Assembly (NCBI GenBank): GCA_964654545.1 | Contig: CAZZIU010000028.1 | Coordinates: forward strand, 1 to 21,390 | Origin: JABMOV01 sp964654545 | GTDB taxonomy: Bacteria > Fidelibacterota > Marinisomatia > Marinisomatales > JABMOV01 | Direction: 5' to 3' | Length of the DNA stretch: 21,390 nucleotides | Shown: positions 15,481-21,390 of the stretch, piece after piece | Layout: each line of letters begins with the position of its first letter | How positions within the stretch are numbered: the stretch's first letter is position 1 | Program-made: the position numbers and the translations under genes | The notes under the pieces: model-generated | What the model was told of the DNA's origin: nothing | Databases searched by the model: none | Seen by the model: the letters and a program-made list of their open reading frames with translations, nothing else

Positions 15481-16281
15481 ATGAATCATCAAAAAATTGC
15501 GTTAGTAACGGGTGCATCACGGGGAATAGGACGAATCATTGCAAAAACGATGGCAAACCATGGGTGTTACATTATTGGAATTGCCAGATCACAAGCGGAT
15601 CTCCAATCACTACAGGAGGAAATTGGAGCAGAACATTGCGTTTATTACACATGGGATTTATCGGACATCGATTCCTTGCCCGAACTGGTTAATACGATCA
15701 GCACGGATGGTGTTTCAATTGATTATTTAATAAACAATGCTGGTATCGAGAAATATGAGAATTACCCAGATAATTCACATGAAGAATTAAAAAATATAAT
15801 TCATACCAATCTTTTGGCTCCCATGGAGCTGACAAGGCTCCTATTGCCCGAAATAATGAAAAATGGTGGACATATAGTAAATATCGCATCCCTGGCAGGA
15901 AAAAAGGGAATAGCCTATAACACCATATACTCCGCATCAAAAGCCGGGTTAATAATGTGGACCGATGGTTTGCGGCAGGAGTTACAAGGCTCGTCGGCAG
16001 GAATGACGGTTATCTGCCCCGGCTACATCTCCGACACCGGTATGTTTTATGACGGAGGAGTAGAACCACCTGCACTATTAGGAACTTCGCCACCAGAGGC
16101 TGTCGCTGATGCAGTCTGGGAAGGTATTACCAAAGACAGGGCAGAAATAATAGTAAACCACGGACCTATGAAACCACTGCTGGCAATTGGGCAGTTATCA
16201 CCGAAATTTGGTGACAAAATTGTGAATTGGTTTGGTGTACCTGAATTAAGCAGGAAGCGAAGAAATAAATCTAGCGATTAA
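15481..16281 (+). CDS. Short-chain dehydrogenase/reductase (SDR)
   Basis: This is a 266-residue classical SDR, probably NAD(P)-dependent and cytoplasmic. Cofactor motif TGASRGIG is at 10-17, NNAG at 85-88, a catalytic Ser lies in NIASLAG, and YSASK gives Tyr150 and Lys154. The PGYISDTGM stretch after the active site is normal. The substrate cannot be deduced. AGGAGA at 15471-15476 is a good ribosome site before ATG 15481. The gene follows the tRNA-Gly array and its last 11 bp overlap the opposing gene at 16271, so the two are convergent with no room for a separate terminator. Confidence 0.92.
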   Translation: MNHQKIALVTGASRGIGRIIAKTMANHGCYIIGIARSQADLQSLQEEIGAEHCVYYTWDLSDIDSLPELVNTISTDGVSIDYLINNAGIEKYENYPDNSHEELKNIIHTNLLAPMELTRLLLPEIMKNGGHIVNIASLAGKKGIAYNTIYSASKAGLIMWTDGLRQELQGSSAGMTVICPGYISDTGMFYDGGVEPPALLGTSPPEAVADAVWEGITKDRAEIIVNHGPMKPLLAIGQLSPKFGDKIVNWFGVPELSRKRRNKSSD

Positions 16282-17101
16282 TAAGATTTTTGACCATGGA
16301 TGTAAAAGACACAATCTGCATTGATTTAGGATAACCGCTCGTGGCAGTTAATGGCCTGAAATAATTGGATTTTCGTTCGAAATAGTAATCGTACACCATC
16401 CAGCCTATCGTACATAGTGGTGTTATAAATGTAAGGGATTGATAGGTGGGACCATTTTCTTTTAATCCGGCCTGAGATACTTTTGGCAGCAAATCATTCC
16501 CCTGGTCCCAAACAATGGAAGAGATTAAACCGAAATTTTCTTTTAGCGTTGTACCCGATTCACGTTGAGAAAAAAAATCTGAAAAAATTTGGAAGGTGGT
16601 TGTTACCAGAACCCCTCCTATGGCGGTGTAAAACCCCTTTTTAACCGATTGCTCCATAAAAGCAAGGTCAGTATCAATCCGATACACCTCGAGCAAAGGG
16701 ATGGCAATAAACGAATCAGCCATGGTTGTCACATACACCATTTCATTACGCATATTGCGGTTAAACGCAATCGTCTTGTACAGGATCGTATCCTGATCAA
16801 CAGAAAACAATGTGCCGCCATACAACTCAATATAATCCATACGAGTGATAATGGAGGGGCTTATGTAAAACATTTTACCAAAATCATTGTAAATAAAATA
16901 AACGCCATTTAATGCATAACTGGTATCCCTGGTATCTTCTGCTTTGCAGTAGACATTTTCCTGATCCATGGAGTCAATAAATGTGACTTCAGTTTTCCCA
17001 TCGTAAAACACAATGATATGGTTCACCTGTTCGGCTGCTGTTTTTCCCAAAATGACTAGCAGAAATATTGCACTAATAAGTTGAATGCGAATCATTTTCA
17101 T
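16271..17101 (-). CDS. Secreted or membrane protein of unknown function
   Basis: This 276-residue protein matches no family I recognise. It has a signal peptide (hydrophobic about 8-21, ending KTAAEQ). The region to about residue 145 looks beta-rich, with VNHIIVFYDGKTEVTFIDSM at its start, resembling small exported sensor or beta-sandwich domains. A hydrophobic stretch near 157-172 and another near 229-243 (TFITPLCTIGWMVYDYYF) may be membrane segments. It is transcribed away from the barrel-like gene at 17141 with only 39 bp between the starts, a likely shared divergent promoter zone. A second ATG, two codons in, is an alternative start. Coding potential is convincing; function is unknown. 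Confidence 0.75.
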   Translation of the reverse strand: MKMIRIQLISAIFLLVILGKTAAEQVNHIIVFYDGKTEVTFIDSMDQENVYCKAEDTRDTSYALNGVYFIYNDFGKMFYISPSIITRMDYIELYGGTLFSVDQDTILYKTIAFNRNMRNEMVYVTTMADSFIAIPLLEVYRIDTDLAFMEQSVKKGFYTAIGGVLVTTTFQIFSDFFSQRESGTTLKENFGLISSIVWDQGNDLLPKVSQAGLKENGPTYQSLTFITPLCTIGWMVYDYYFERKSNYFRPLTATSGYPKSMQIVSFTSMVKNLINR

Positions 17102-17140
17102 TCTTTGTTCAGTTGAATCATCGGTAAATTTAGGTCTAAA

Positions 17141-17821
17141 ATGAAATTACAGCGACCATTTCTCATTCTCTTTCTTTTTCTGCTTTGCCAGGTTGCAGAT
17201 GGTCAACCAAAGTGGATGATTAATCTAGGCGGTGGATATTATGAACCGGTCTTAACCGGTTTTGACAATAATGCCGAACTGCCAACCACAGATTTTTTTT
17301 CATCCAATATGTTGCTTGGGTATGGTTTGGCGTACGAATTTTTTTATAATGCCCGTGTAGGATTCCTAAACAATTATTCTCTACAAAGTGGCAAGACCAT
17401 ATCGGGAACAGATTTTTCGAGACGCCTGGTGTACCGAGCACTCACACTGGAAACATATTTTATGTTTTTTAGAAGGTTTGAGATGAATTTCACTCTTGCC
17501 CCAATGATTAATGGAGGCACGATCAAACTTAATACGAGTGGGGCAGTTGCGGAATGGGACACGCTATTAACCAGTTTCGGGAATAACTCAATCGACATTC
17601 CTGCCAGTGAAAAAATGACCACCACCTGGTTTGGTTTCACCAGTATGATCGGGCTGCGCTATTATCTCTTTTCATGGATGGCGCTAGATTTACGCGCCGG
17701 TTTCATGAACAACTGGTACGATGAAAAAAACTGGAAATTTCAGGGCAAGAAAGTGACCGGACCCACCATGGAACTCAATAAATTGCCACTGTTTACTTTT
17801 CGAGTATTTTTCACATGGTAA
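17141..17821 (+). CDS. Outer-membrane beta-barrel-like protein
   Basis: This is a 226-residue protein with a signal peptide (residues 1-21, ending VADGQ). The mature part is made of alternating hydrophobic/polar strands rich in aromatic residues and Gly, for example WMINLGGGYYEPV, MLLGYGLAYEFFY, ALTLETYFMFF and MIGLRYYLFSWMALDLRAGF. It ends in LFTFRVFFTW, an aromatic C-terminus like the BAM recognition strand of outer-membrane proteins. Eight strands would fit the size. No named family is recognised. Its stop overlaps the ATG of the next small gene by 7 nt, so the two are translated together. Confidence 0.8.
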   Translation: MKLQRPFLILFLFLLCQVADGQPKWMINLGGGYYEPVLTGFDNNAELPTTDFFSSNMLLGYGLAYEFFYNARVGFLNNYSLQSGKTISGTDFSRRLVYRALTLETYFMFFRRFEMNFTLAPMINGGTIKLNTSGAVAEWDTLLTSFGNNSIDIPASEKMTTTWFGFTSMIGLRYYLFSWMALDLRAGFMNNWYDEKNWKFQGKKVTGPTMELNKLPLFTFRVFFTW

Positions 17822-18174
17822 AAGGACAACTTTTTCTCATTAGCATTTTTCTATTATTCTGTACAAGAGAAGCAATTGGGCAAGATACGACGGAAGTTTC
17901 CATTCAGGATCCCTGCTCACACCCGGTAATACAAAAAGCACAACAGGGCGGATTAAGATCTGTCCCTATGCGCGAAATTCCTGAATTTGTGTGGCAATCG
18001 TATCAGTGTCGCAAAGAGAAAACAGGAACACAAATGTTGAAGGAATTAAACAGTCGCCAACTGGATAAAGATTATCAAACAGCCCATCAATTTCATGGTT
18101 GGACTGTATCCTGTGCAACGGCGACAGCAATGTTTGTTACCATGTTTTATGTCGAATACTTTTTTAAAAAATGA
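17815..18174 (+). CDS. Small secreted/membrane protein of unknown function
   Basis: This 119-residue protein has an N-terminal signal peptide (about 4-22, ending AIGQD). The body is short and charged, with Cys residues in IQDPCSHP and WQSYQCRKE. A hydrophobic C-terminal segment (about 97-116, ending in KK) is probably a membrane anchor. Two further facts support it as a real gene: it overlaps the upstream barrel-like gene in an ATGGTAA junction, and its codons look normal. No function can be given. It ends 22 nt before the peptidase start. Confidence 0.7.
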   Translation: MVKGQLFLISIFLLFCTREAIGQDTTEVSIQDPCSHPVIQKAQQGGLRSVPMREIPEFVWQSYQCRKEKTGTQMLKELNSRQLDKDYQTAHQFHGWTVSCATATAMFVTMFYVEYFFKK

Positions 18175-18196
18175 AGTTCATATGAAAGGACGAAGT

Positions 18197-20281
18197 ATGA
18201 AACGCTTATCATTGTGGGGTATAATGTTGTTTGTATTTGGGTGTATGTCTACCCAAAAACCCATTGAACCCATGCATCAGATTCAACCACTAGATAACCC
18301 ATTATTACGCGGCTTTAATGCAGTAATTCCATTTGCTGATCTCACAGCAGATGATATTCCTGAAGCAACCGACTTGACACTTGCAAAAGCCCAAAAAATG
18401 CTTGACGGAATCATTGCTCTAAAGGAAGGTGAACATACCTTCGAAAATACGATTGTGGAAATCGACAATATTTGGAATGTGCTTGGAAGAGTAGAGTATC
18501 CCGTTTATTTGATGGGGTCGGTTCATCCCGATGCTGCGGTTCGTGATAACGCCGATTCATCGATAATCAAGTTTTCCGAATGGGAAACAGATATGAACCT
18601 CAATGAAGATTTGTTCCATGCAGTTGAAATGTTTGCAAACAGCCCTGATGCCACCGAATTAAGTGGCGAAGATTTCAAATTATTTGACGATATTTATAAA
18701 GGATTCCTGCGCCAGGGATTCGGGTTGCCAAAAGAGACTCGCGATGAAATTAAAAAAGTCCGTAATGAATTGAGCAAGATCGGATTGGAATTCAATAACA
18801 ATATTTCAAACTATACCGACACGTTGGTGGTTACGGAAGAACAAATGGATGGGACACCGGACTGGTACAAAGAAGCCTACCGCCATGGGGATGTGTACAA
18901 AATTGATATCAGTTATCCGGCGCGAAGAACGTTTATGCAATTATCCAATGATATTGATGCGCGTAAAGCACTCAGTGAAAAATTTCTCAACCGTGCTGCA
19001 GATAAAAACCTTGATCTGATTCCTACCATGGTGGAAAAGCATCATGAATTAGCCAAGTTGCTTGGATATGATTCCTATGCCGATTACCTGCTGGAAGACA
19101 GAATGCCAAAAGACCCTGAAACAGTCTGGGCTTTTGAGAAAGAATTAAACGATGCGATACGGGGAAAACAACAATCTGAAATCCAGGAATTAATCGACAT
19201 CAAATCGCGCCTAAGCGGTAAAGAAGAGACAGAAGTAAACTATTGGGAACTGCACTACCTCGAAAATATTCTTGGCGAGGAAAAATACAGTCTCAATGAG
19301 GAAAAAATTGCCGAATATTTTGAACTGACAGCGGTGAGGGATGGATTTTTTGCCATTACCCAAAAGGTGTTTGGTTTAAAATTCCAGCAAGTGGATAATC
19401 CCAGTGTATGGCATGATGAAGTAACCATGTATGAGGTCTTTGATGCCAACACGAACAAACGATTAGGTTATTTCTATCTGGATTTATTTCCCCGGGAAAA
19501 TAAATACAGCCACGCGGCACATTTTGGTATTACGAAAGGAAAAGATACACCCTGGGGATACCAATATCCCATGGCCAGCCTGGTGTGCAATTTTACACGG
19601 CCAACAGGGGACAAACCATCCCTGCTGAAACATAAATCAGAAGTGGAAACATTCTTCCATGAATTTGGTCATCTCATTCACGGGATGGTCACAACGGCAA
19701 AATATTACTCCCATTCAGGAACCAGCGTAGACCGCGATTTTGTGGAAGCTCCTTCTCAGATCTTTGAAAATTGGGTCTGGGACAAAGAATCACTTCAACT
19801 GTTTGCCAGACATTACAAAACAGGAGAAGTCATTCCGGATGATTTGCTGGAAAGCATGCTGGCGGCAAAAAATATGTCAACCGGTGGCAATATGGCATTT
19901 CAGGTATTCCTGGGAATGGAAGATTTAACGCTTTATGATTCCTGGGGTAAAGGAAAGAAAGAATCGTTATTGGATATGTCTGACAGGCTACACAGGGAAG
20001 TGCTTCTCTGGAAGGAAACACCACACACTGCACGAATCGCCTCATTTGGGCATCTAAATGGCTATGCAGCCAGTTATTATGGTTATGCCTGGGCGGAAGT
20101 TTTTGCACAGGATATGTTTTCAGTTTTTGAGGACGAAGGTGTTTTGAACCCTGAAGTAGGAATGCGTTTCAGAGAACAGGTCTTGGCACCGGGAGGCAGC
20201 CAGGAAGCATTGGACCTAGTGCGAGGATTTCTTGGTCGCGAACCAAACAACGAAGCCTTTAAACGCAGCCTGGGACTATAA
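18197..20281 (+). CDS. M3-family metallopeptidase lipoprotein (oligopeptidase)
   Basis: This is a 694-residue zinc oligopeptidase of the thimet/Dcp (M3) group. The HEFGH zinc motif gives His488, Glu489 and His492, and FVEAPSQ supplies the third ligand Glu517. The Gly-rich YYGYAWAEVFAQDMFSVF stretch lines the usual substrate site. ATG 18197 is chosen because AAAGGA lies 6 nt upstream and because it gives a lipoprotein signal (LFVFGC) with Cys16. The frame stays open upstream to 18095, but that part lies inside the previous gene. The enzyme should sit in the envelope and trim short peptides for nutrition or turnover. A strong hairpin follows. Confidence 0.93.
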   Translation: MKRLSLWGIMLFVFGCMSTQKPIEPMHQIQPLDNPLLRGFNAVIPFADLTADDIPEATDLTLAKAQKMLDGIIALKEGEHTFENTIVEIDNIWNVLGRVEYPVYLMGSVHPDAAVRDNADSSIIKFSEWETDMNLNEDLFHAVEMFANSPDATELSGEDFKLFDDIYKGFLRQGFGLPKETRDEIKKVRNELSKIGLEFNNNISNYTDTLVVTEEQMDGTPDWYKEAYRHGDVYKIDISYPARRTFMQLSNDIDARKALSEKFLNRAADKNLDLIPTMVEKHHELAKLLGYDSYADYLLEDRMPKDPETVWAFEKELNDAIRGKQQSEIQELIDIKSRLSGKEETEVNYWELHYLENILGEEKYSLNEEKIAEYFELTAVRDGFFAITQKVFGLKFQQVDNPSVWHDEVTMYEVFDANTNKRLGYFYLDLFPRENKYSHAAHFGITKGKDTPWGYQYPMASLVCNFTRPTGDKPSLLKHKSEVETFFHEFGHLIHGMVTTAKYYSHSGTSVDRDFVEAPSQIFENWVWDKESLQLFARHYKTGEVIPDDLLESMLAAKNMSTGGNMAFQVFLGMEDLTLYDSWGKGKKESLLDMSDRLHREVLLWKETPHTARIASFGHLNGYAASYYGYAWAEVFAQDMFSVFEDEGVLNPEVGMRFREQVLAPGGSQEALDLVRGFLGREPNNEAFKRSLGL

Positions 20282-20314
20282 TACGCACCGCTATTTATTA
20301 GGAATAGTAATCTG

Positions 20315-20343
20315 TGGATGGCTGTTTCCCCAGCAGCCATCCA
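20315..20343 (+). terminator. Hairpin after the M3 peptidase gene
   Basis: TGGATGGCTG pairs perfectly with CAGCCATCCA (10 bp) around the loop TTTCCCCAG, 33 nt past the stop. The tail TTTAT is a weak T-run, so it may act as a terminator or as a 3'-end stabiliser. Confidence 0.6.
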
Positions 20344-20360
20344 TTTATACCACAACAGAT

Positions 20361-20369
20361 TGCTATAAT
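20361..20369 (+). promoter_or_regulatory. Possible extended -10 promoter
   Basis: TGCTATAAT is a perfect -10 with the TGn extension, placed just after the hairpin. No good -35 is seen. It would start a transcript near 20376 that covers the small frame below. Confidence 0.4.
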
Positions 20370-20381
20370 GATTGTGTTCTG

Positions 20382-20624
20382 TTGGAACATAAAATCAGTA
20401 AAAATCCTGAACTATATTTTAATACACCTCGATCCGGCCAATTACACTATGTCCTCATGGGATCGAAAACATTGTTTTCGCAGGTGCAGGTACGGGATGT
20501 GAATCTCATCCGACAATCATTGATTAGGTTGTCGAAAGAGAGCGAAAAAAAATATTACACAAGAGAAAAACTGAAGAAGCCCTCCTCGGTAAAACGATTT
20601 TATTTTTCCTCAGATTTGCCCTGA
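20382..20624 (+). CDS. Doubtful small ORF after the peptidase
   Basis: The 20282-20599 gap holds the hairpin, the possible promoter and this frame. About 80 residues are open with protein-like composition (ELYFNTPRSGQLHYVLMGSK, then a basic C-terminus). The start is unclear: TTG 20382 or ATG 20457 (55 residues). The frame extends upstream through the hairpin into the peptidase gene, which I take as chance. It converges with, and overlaps by 25 nt, the minus-strand gene at 20600. It may be a decayed gene or a small protein; no family is recognised. Confidence 0.3.
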   Translation: MEHKISKNPELYFNTPRSGQLHYVLMGSKTLFSQVQVRDVNLIRQSLIRLSKESEKKYYTREKLKKPSSVKRFYFSSDLP

Positions 20625-20884
20625 GGAATATCCACCTCTTTAATGATTAATTTAGCGATAGCTTCGGCAATTTCGTCCTCCTGTAATCCATCACTTTTCA
20701 ATTGTTCCCATGATTCCCTCATGATATTTGTACCATTTTCTGTGGAGAAAATATCATCCAGCAACGTTGCTGGTACATGAAAATCCCGTAGCCTTTCATA
20801 CATATTCAAGGTATCAATATCCATGGAAGAAATTAAGAAAAATGACTCAAAGGTATTGTGAAAAATGGAGAATAACTTTGCCAT
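20600..20884 (-). CDS. Small soluble protein of unknown function
   Basis: This is a 94-residue protein, acidic in its second half (for example DGLQEDEIAEAIAKLIIKEV), mostly helical by composition. No signal peptide or known motif is seen. The first 20 residues are aromatic-rich and might be non-coding; Met21 (MDIDTLNMYERLRDF) is an alternative start at 20824. No clear ribosome site lies before either start. It is transcribed divergently from the membrane protein at 20941. Confidence 0.55.
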   Translation of the reverse strand: MAKLFSIFHNTFESFFLISSMDIDTLNMYERLRDFHVPATLLDDIFSTENGTNIMRESWEQLKSDGLQEDEIAEAIAKLIIKEVDIPQGKSEEK

Positions 20885-20911
20885 TGCACTTTTCGATCGG
20901 ATTAGTATACA
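20884..20911 (+). promoter_or_regulatory. Weak candidate promoter of the small membrane gene
   Basis: TTGCAC (20884-20889) and TATACA (20906-20911) are 16 nt apart, ending 30 nt before the ATG at 20941. The match to sigma-70 consensus is partial. Confidence 0.25.
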
Positions 20912-20940
20912 TTTTTATAAGTATTCATTGAGAGGAAGCT

Positions 20941-21171
20941 ATGTTTTGGCAAACGATGTTTTTAAATAGTGTGGGATTTGTGTTTATCGCATGGGGGTTG
21001 TATACACTCTATGAAGGATTGATAGCCAGAAAACCATTTATCATAGACGATAACATCACAAAGAACCACTCGAATAGTGTAACCTACGATGGGCTTAGGG
21101 GGAAATGCTATTATTGCTTAATTGCAACAGGTCAATTTTTAATTGTGTACATGGTTTCCGATTTGATATAA
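20941..21171 (+). CDS. Small inner-membrane protein of unknown function
   Basis: This 76-residue protein has two hydrophobic segments (about 6-24 and 58-74) joined by a polar loop with KNHSNSVTYDGLRGKCYYC, including two Cys. AGGAAG lies 4 nt before ATG 20941, a good ribosome site, and a terminator follows at 21214. These flanks support a real single-gene unit. No family is recognised. Confidence 0.7.
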   Translation: MFWQTMFLNSVGFVFIAWGLYTLYEGLIARKPFIIDDNITKNHSNSVTYDGLRGKCYYCLIATGQFLIVYMVSDLI

Positions 21172-21213
21172 ACCGCAGCAAAGGCTAAAGGACTCTTACC
21201 TCCGCAACATCCT

Positions 21214-21239
21214 AACGATCGCATTCTAGCGATTGTTTT
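21214..21239 (+). terminator. Terminator after the small membrane gene
   Basis: AACGATCGC pairs with GCGATTGTT (9 bp, one G-U) around loop ATTCTA, and the stem runs into TTTT (21236-21239). Confidence 0.7.
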
Positions 21240-21304
21240 ACCAATGGATTCTAATCTAAATTTGCAGGCTTTTTTATCTCTTAAAATATGATTTTGCGTC
21301 GTAT

Positions 21305-21320
21305 TCCCGATGAATCGGGA
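21305..21320. repeat. Palindrome TCCCGAT-GA-ATCGGGA
   Basis: This 7-bp perfect inverted repeat has a 2-nt centre and differs from the two GIY-YIG-unit palindromes by one compensated base pair (AC/GT to AT/AT). The remaining 21240-21390 shows no gene; GCGTCGTA occurs at 21296-21303 and again at 21382-21389. Confidence 0.6.
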
Positions 21321-21390
21321 CTAAGGGAGCGTAGAAGCAAAGCAAACTTAAATGTACAGACGCAGCTTATTGAAATTATTGGCGTCGTAC

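Noticed and set aside
18095..18196. Longer N-terminus for the M3 peptidase
   Set aside because: The extension lies in the upstream gene and would bury the lipoprotein signal; AAAGGA is correctly placed for ATG 18197.

Overview
The window reads as a chromosomal segment of a moderately AT-rich Gram-negative bacterium. Secreted proteins carry Sec or lipoprotein signals, one protein looks like an outer-membrane barrel (it ends in FRVFFTW), and there is a MurA. TPR proteins, signal peptides ending in ..GQ and small GIY-YIG genes beside tRNAs suggest the FCB side of the tree (for example Neomarinimicrobiota, Calditrichota or Bacteroidota-like). That placement is an inference from style only; no 16S or other marker is present.

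Layout. 1-23 is the 3' end of a tRNA (probably Leu), followed by a secreted TPR protein that ends in a hairpin terminator. From 1399 to 14589 all genes lie on the + strand, mostly overlapping by 4 nt or separated by 2-5 nt: HAD hydrolase, acpS, nnrDE, a VanZ-like membrane protein, recN, murA, (61-nt gap) trkA, trkH, a DUF1611/DgcN-like protein, a dipeptide-epimerase-like enolase-superfamily enzyme, methylmalonyl-CoA epimerase, then a three-gene redox/sulfur module. Next come tRNA-Gly(GCC) and two identical tandem 320-bp units, each with a GIY-YIG nuclease gene and a copy of the tRNA 3' end. After that are an SDR oxidoreductase, an opposing secreted protein of unknown function, a barrel-like protein, a small membrane protein, an M3 metallopeptidase lipoprotein, and a few small orphan genes.

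The main discovery candidate is at 12505-13668. A metallophosphatase/UshA-like lipoprotein has one in-frame TGA (12637-12639) that splits an otherwise continuous 387-residue reading frame. The TGA follows Cys-Gly in a Cys-Gly-X motif, where relatives as I remember them have Cys-Gly-Cys. Twelve nt after it comes a 6-bp hairpin with a GGUCU loop. The loop lies at the same distance from UGA, and in the same codon phase, as the SECIS of E. coli fdhF (recalled). I read this as a selenoprotein with Sec45, not a pseudogene. It is translationally coupled to a membrane-anchored rhodanese and a MauE/DoxX-type membrane protein with a Cys-Gly-Cys-Gly motif. Together they suggest an envelope selenium/sulfur redox unit whose function I cannot name.

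The second candidate is the tRNA-Gly array. The 53-bp direct repeat starts inside the tRNA T-loop and includes the tRNA terminator. It occurs three times and brackets two identical GIY-YIG units, the arrangement expected of a very small tRNA-targeting mobile element inserted or duplicated in tandem.
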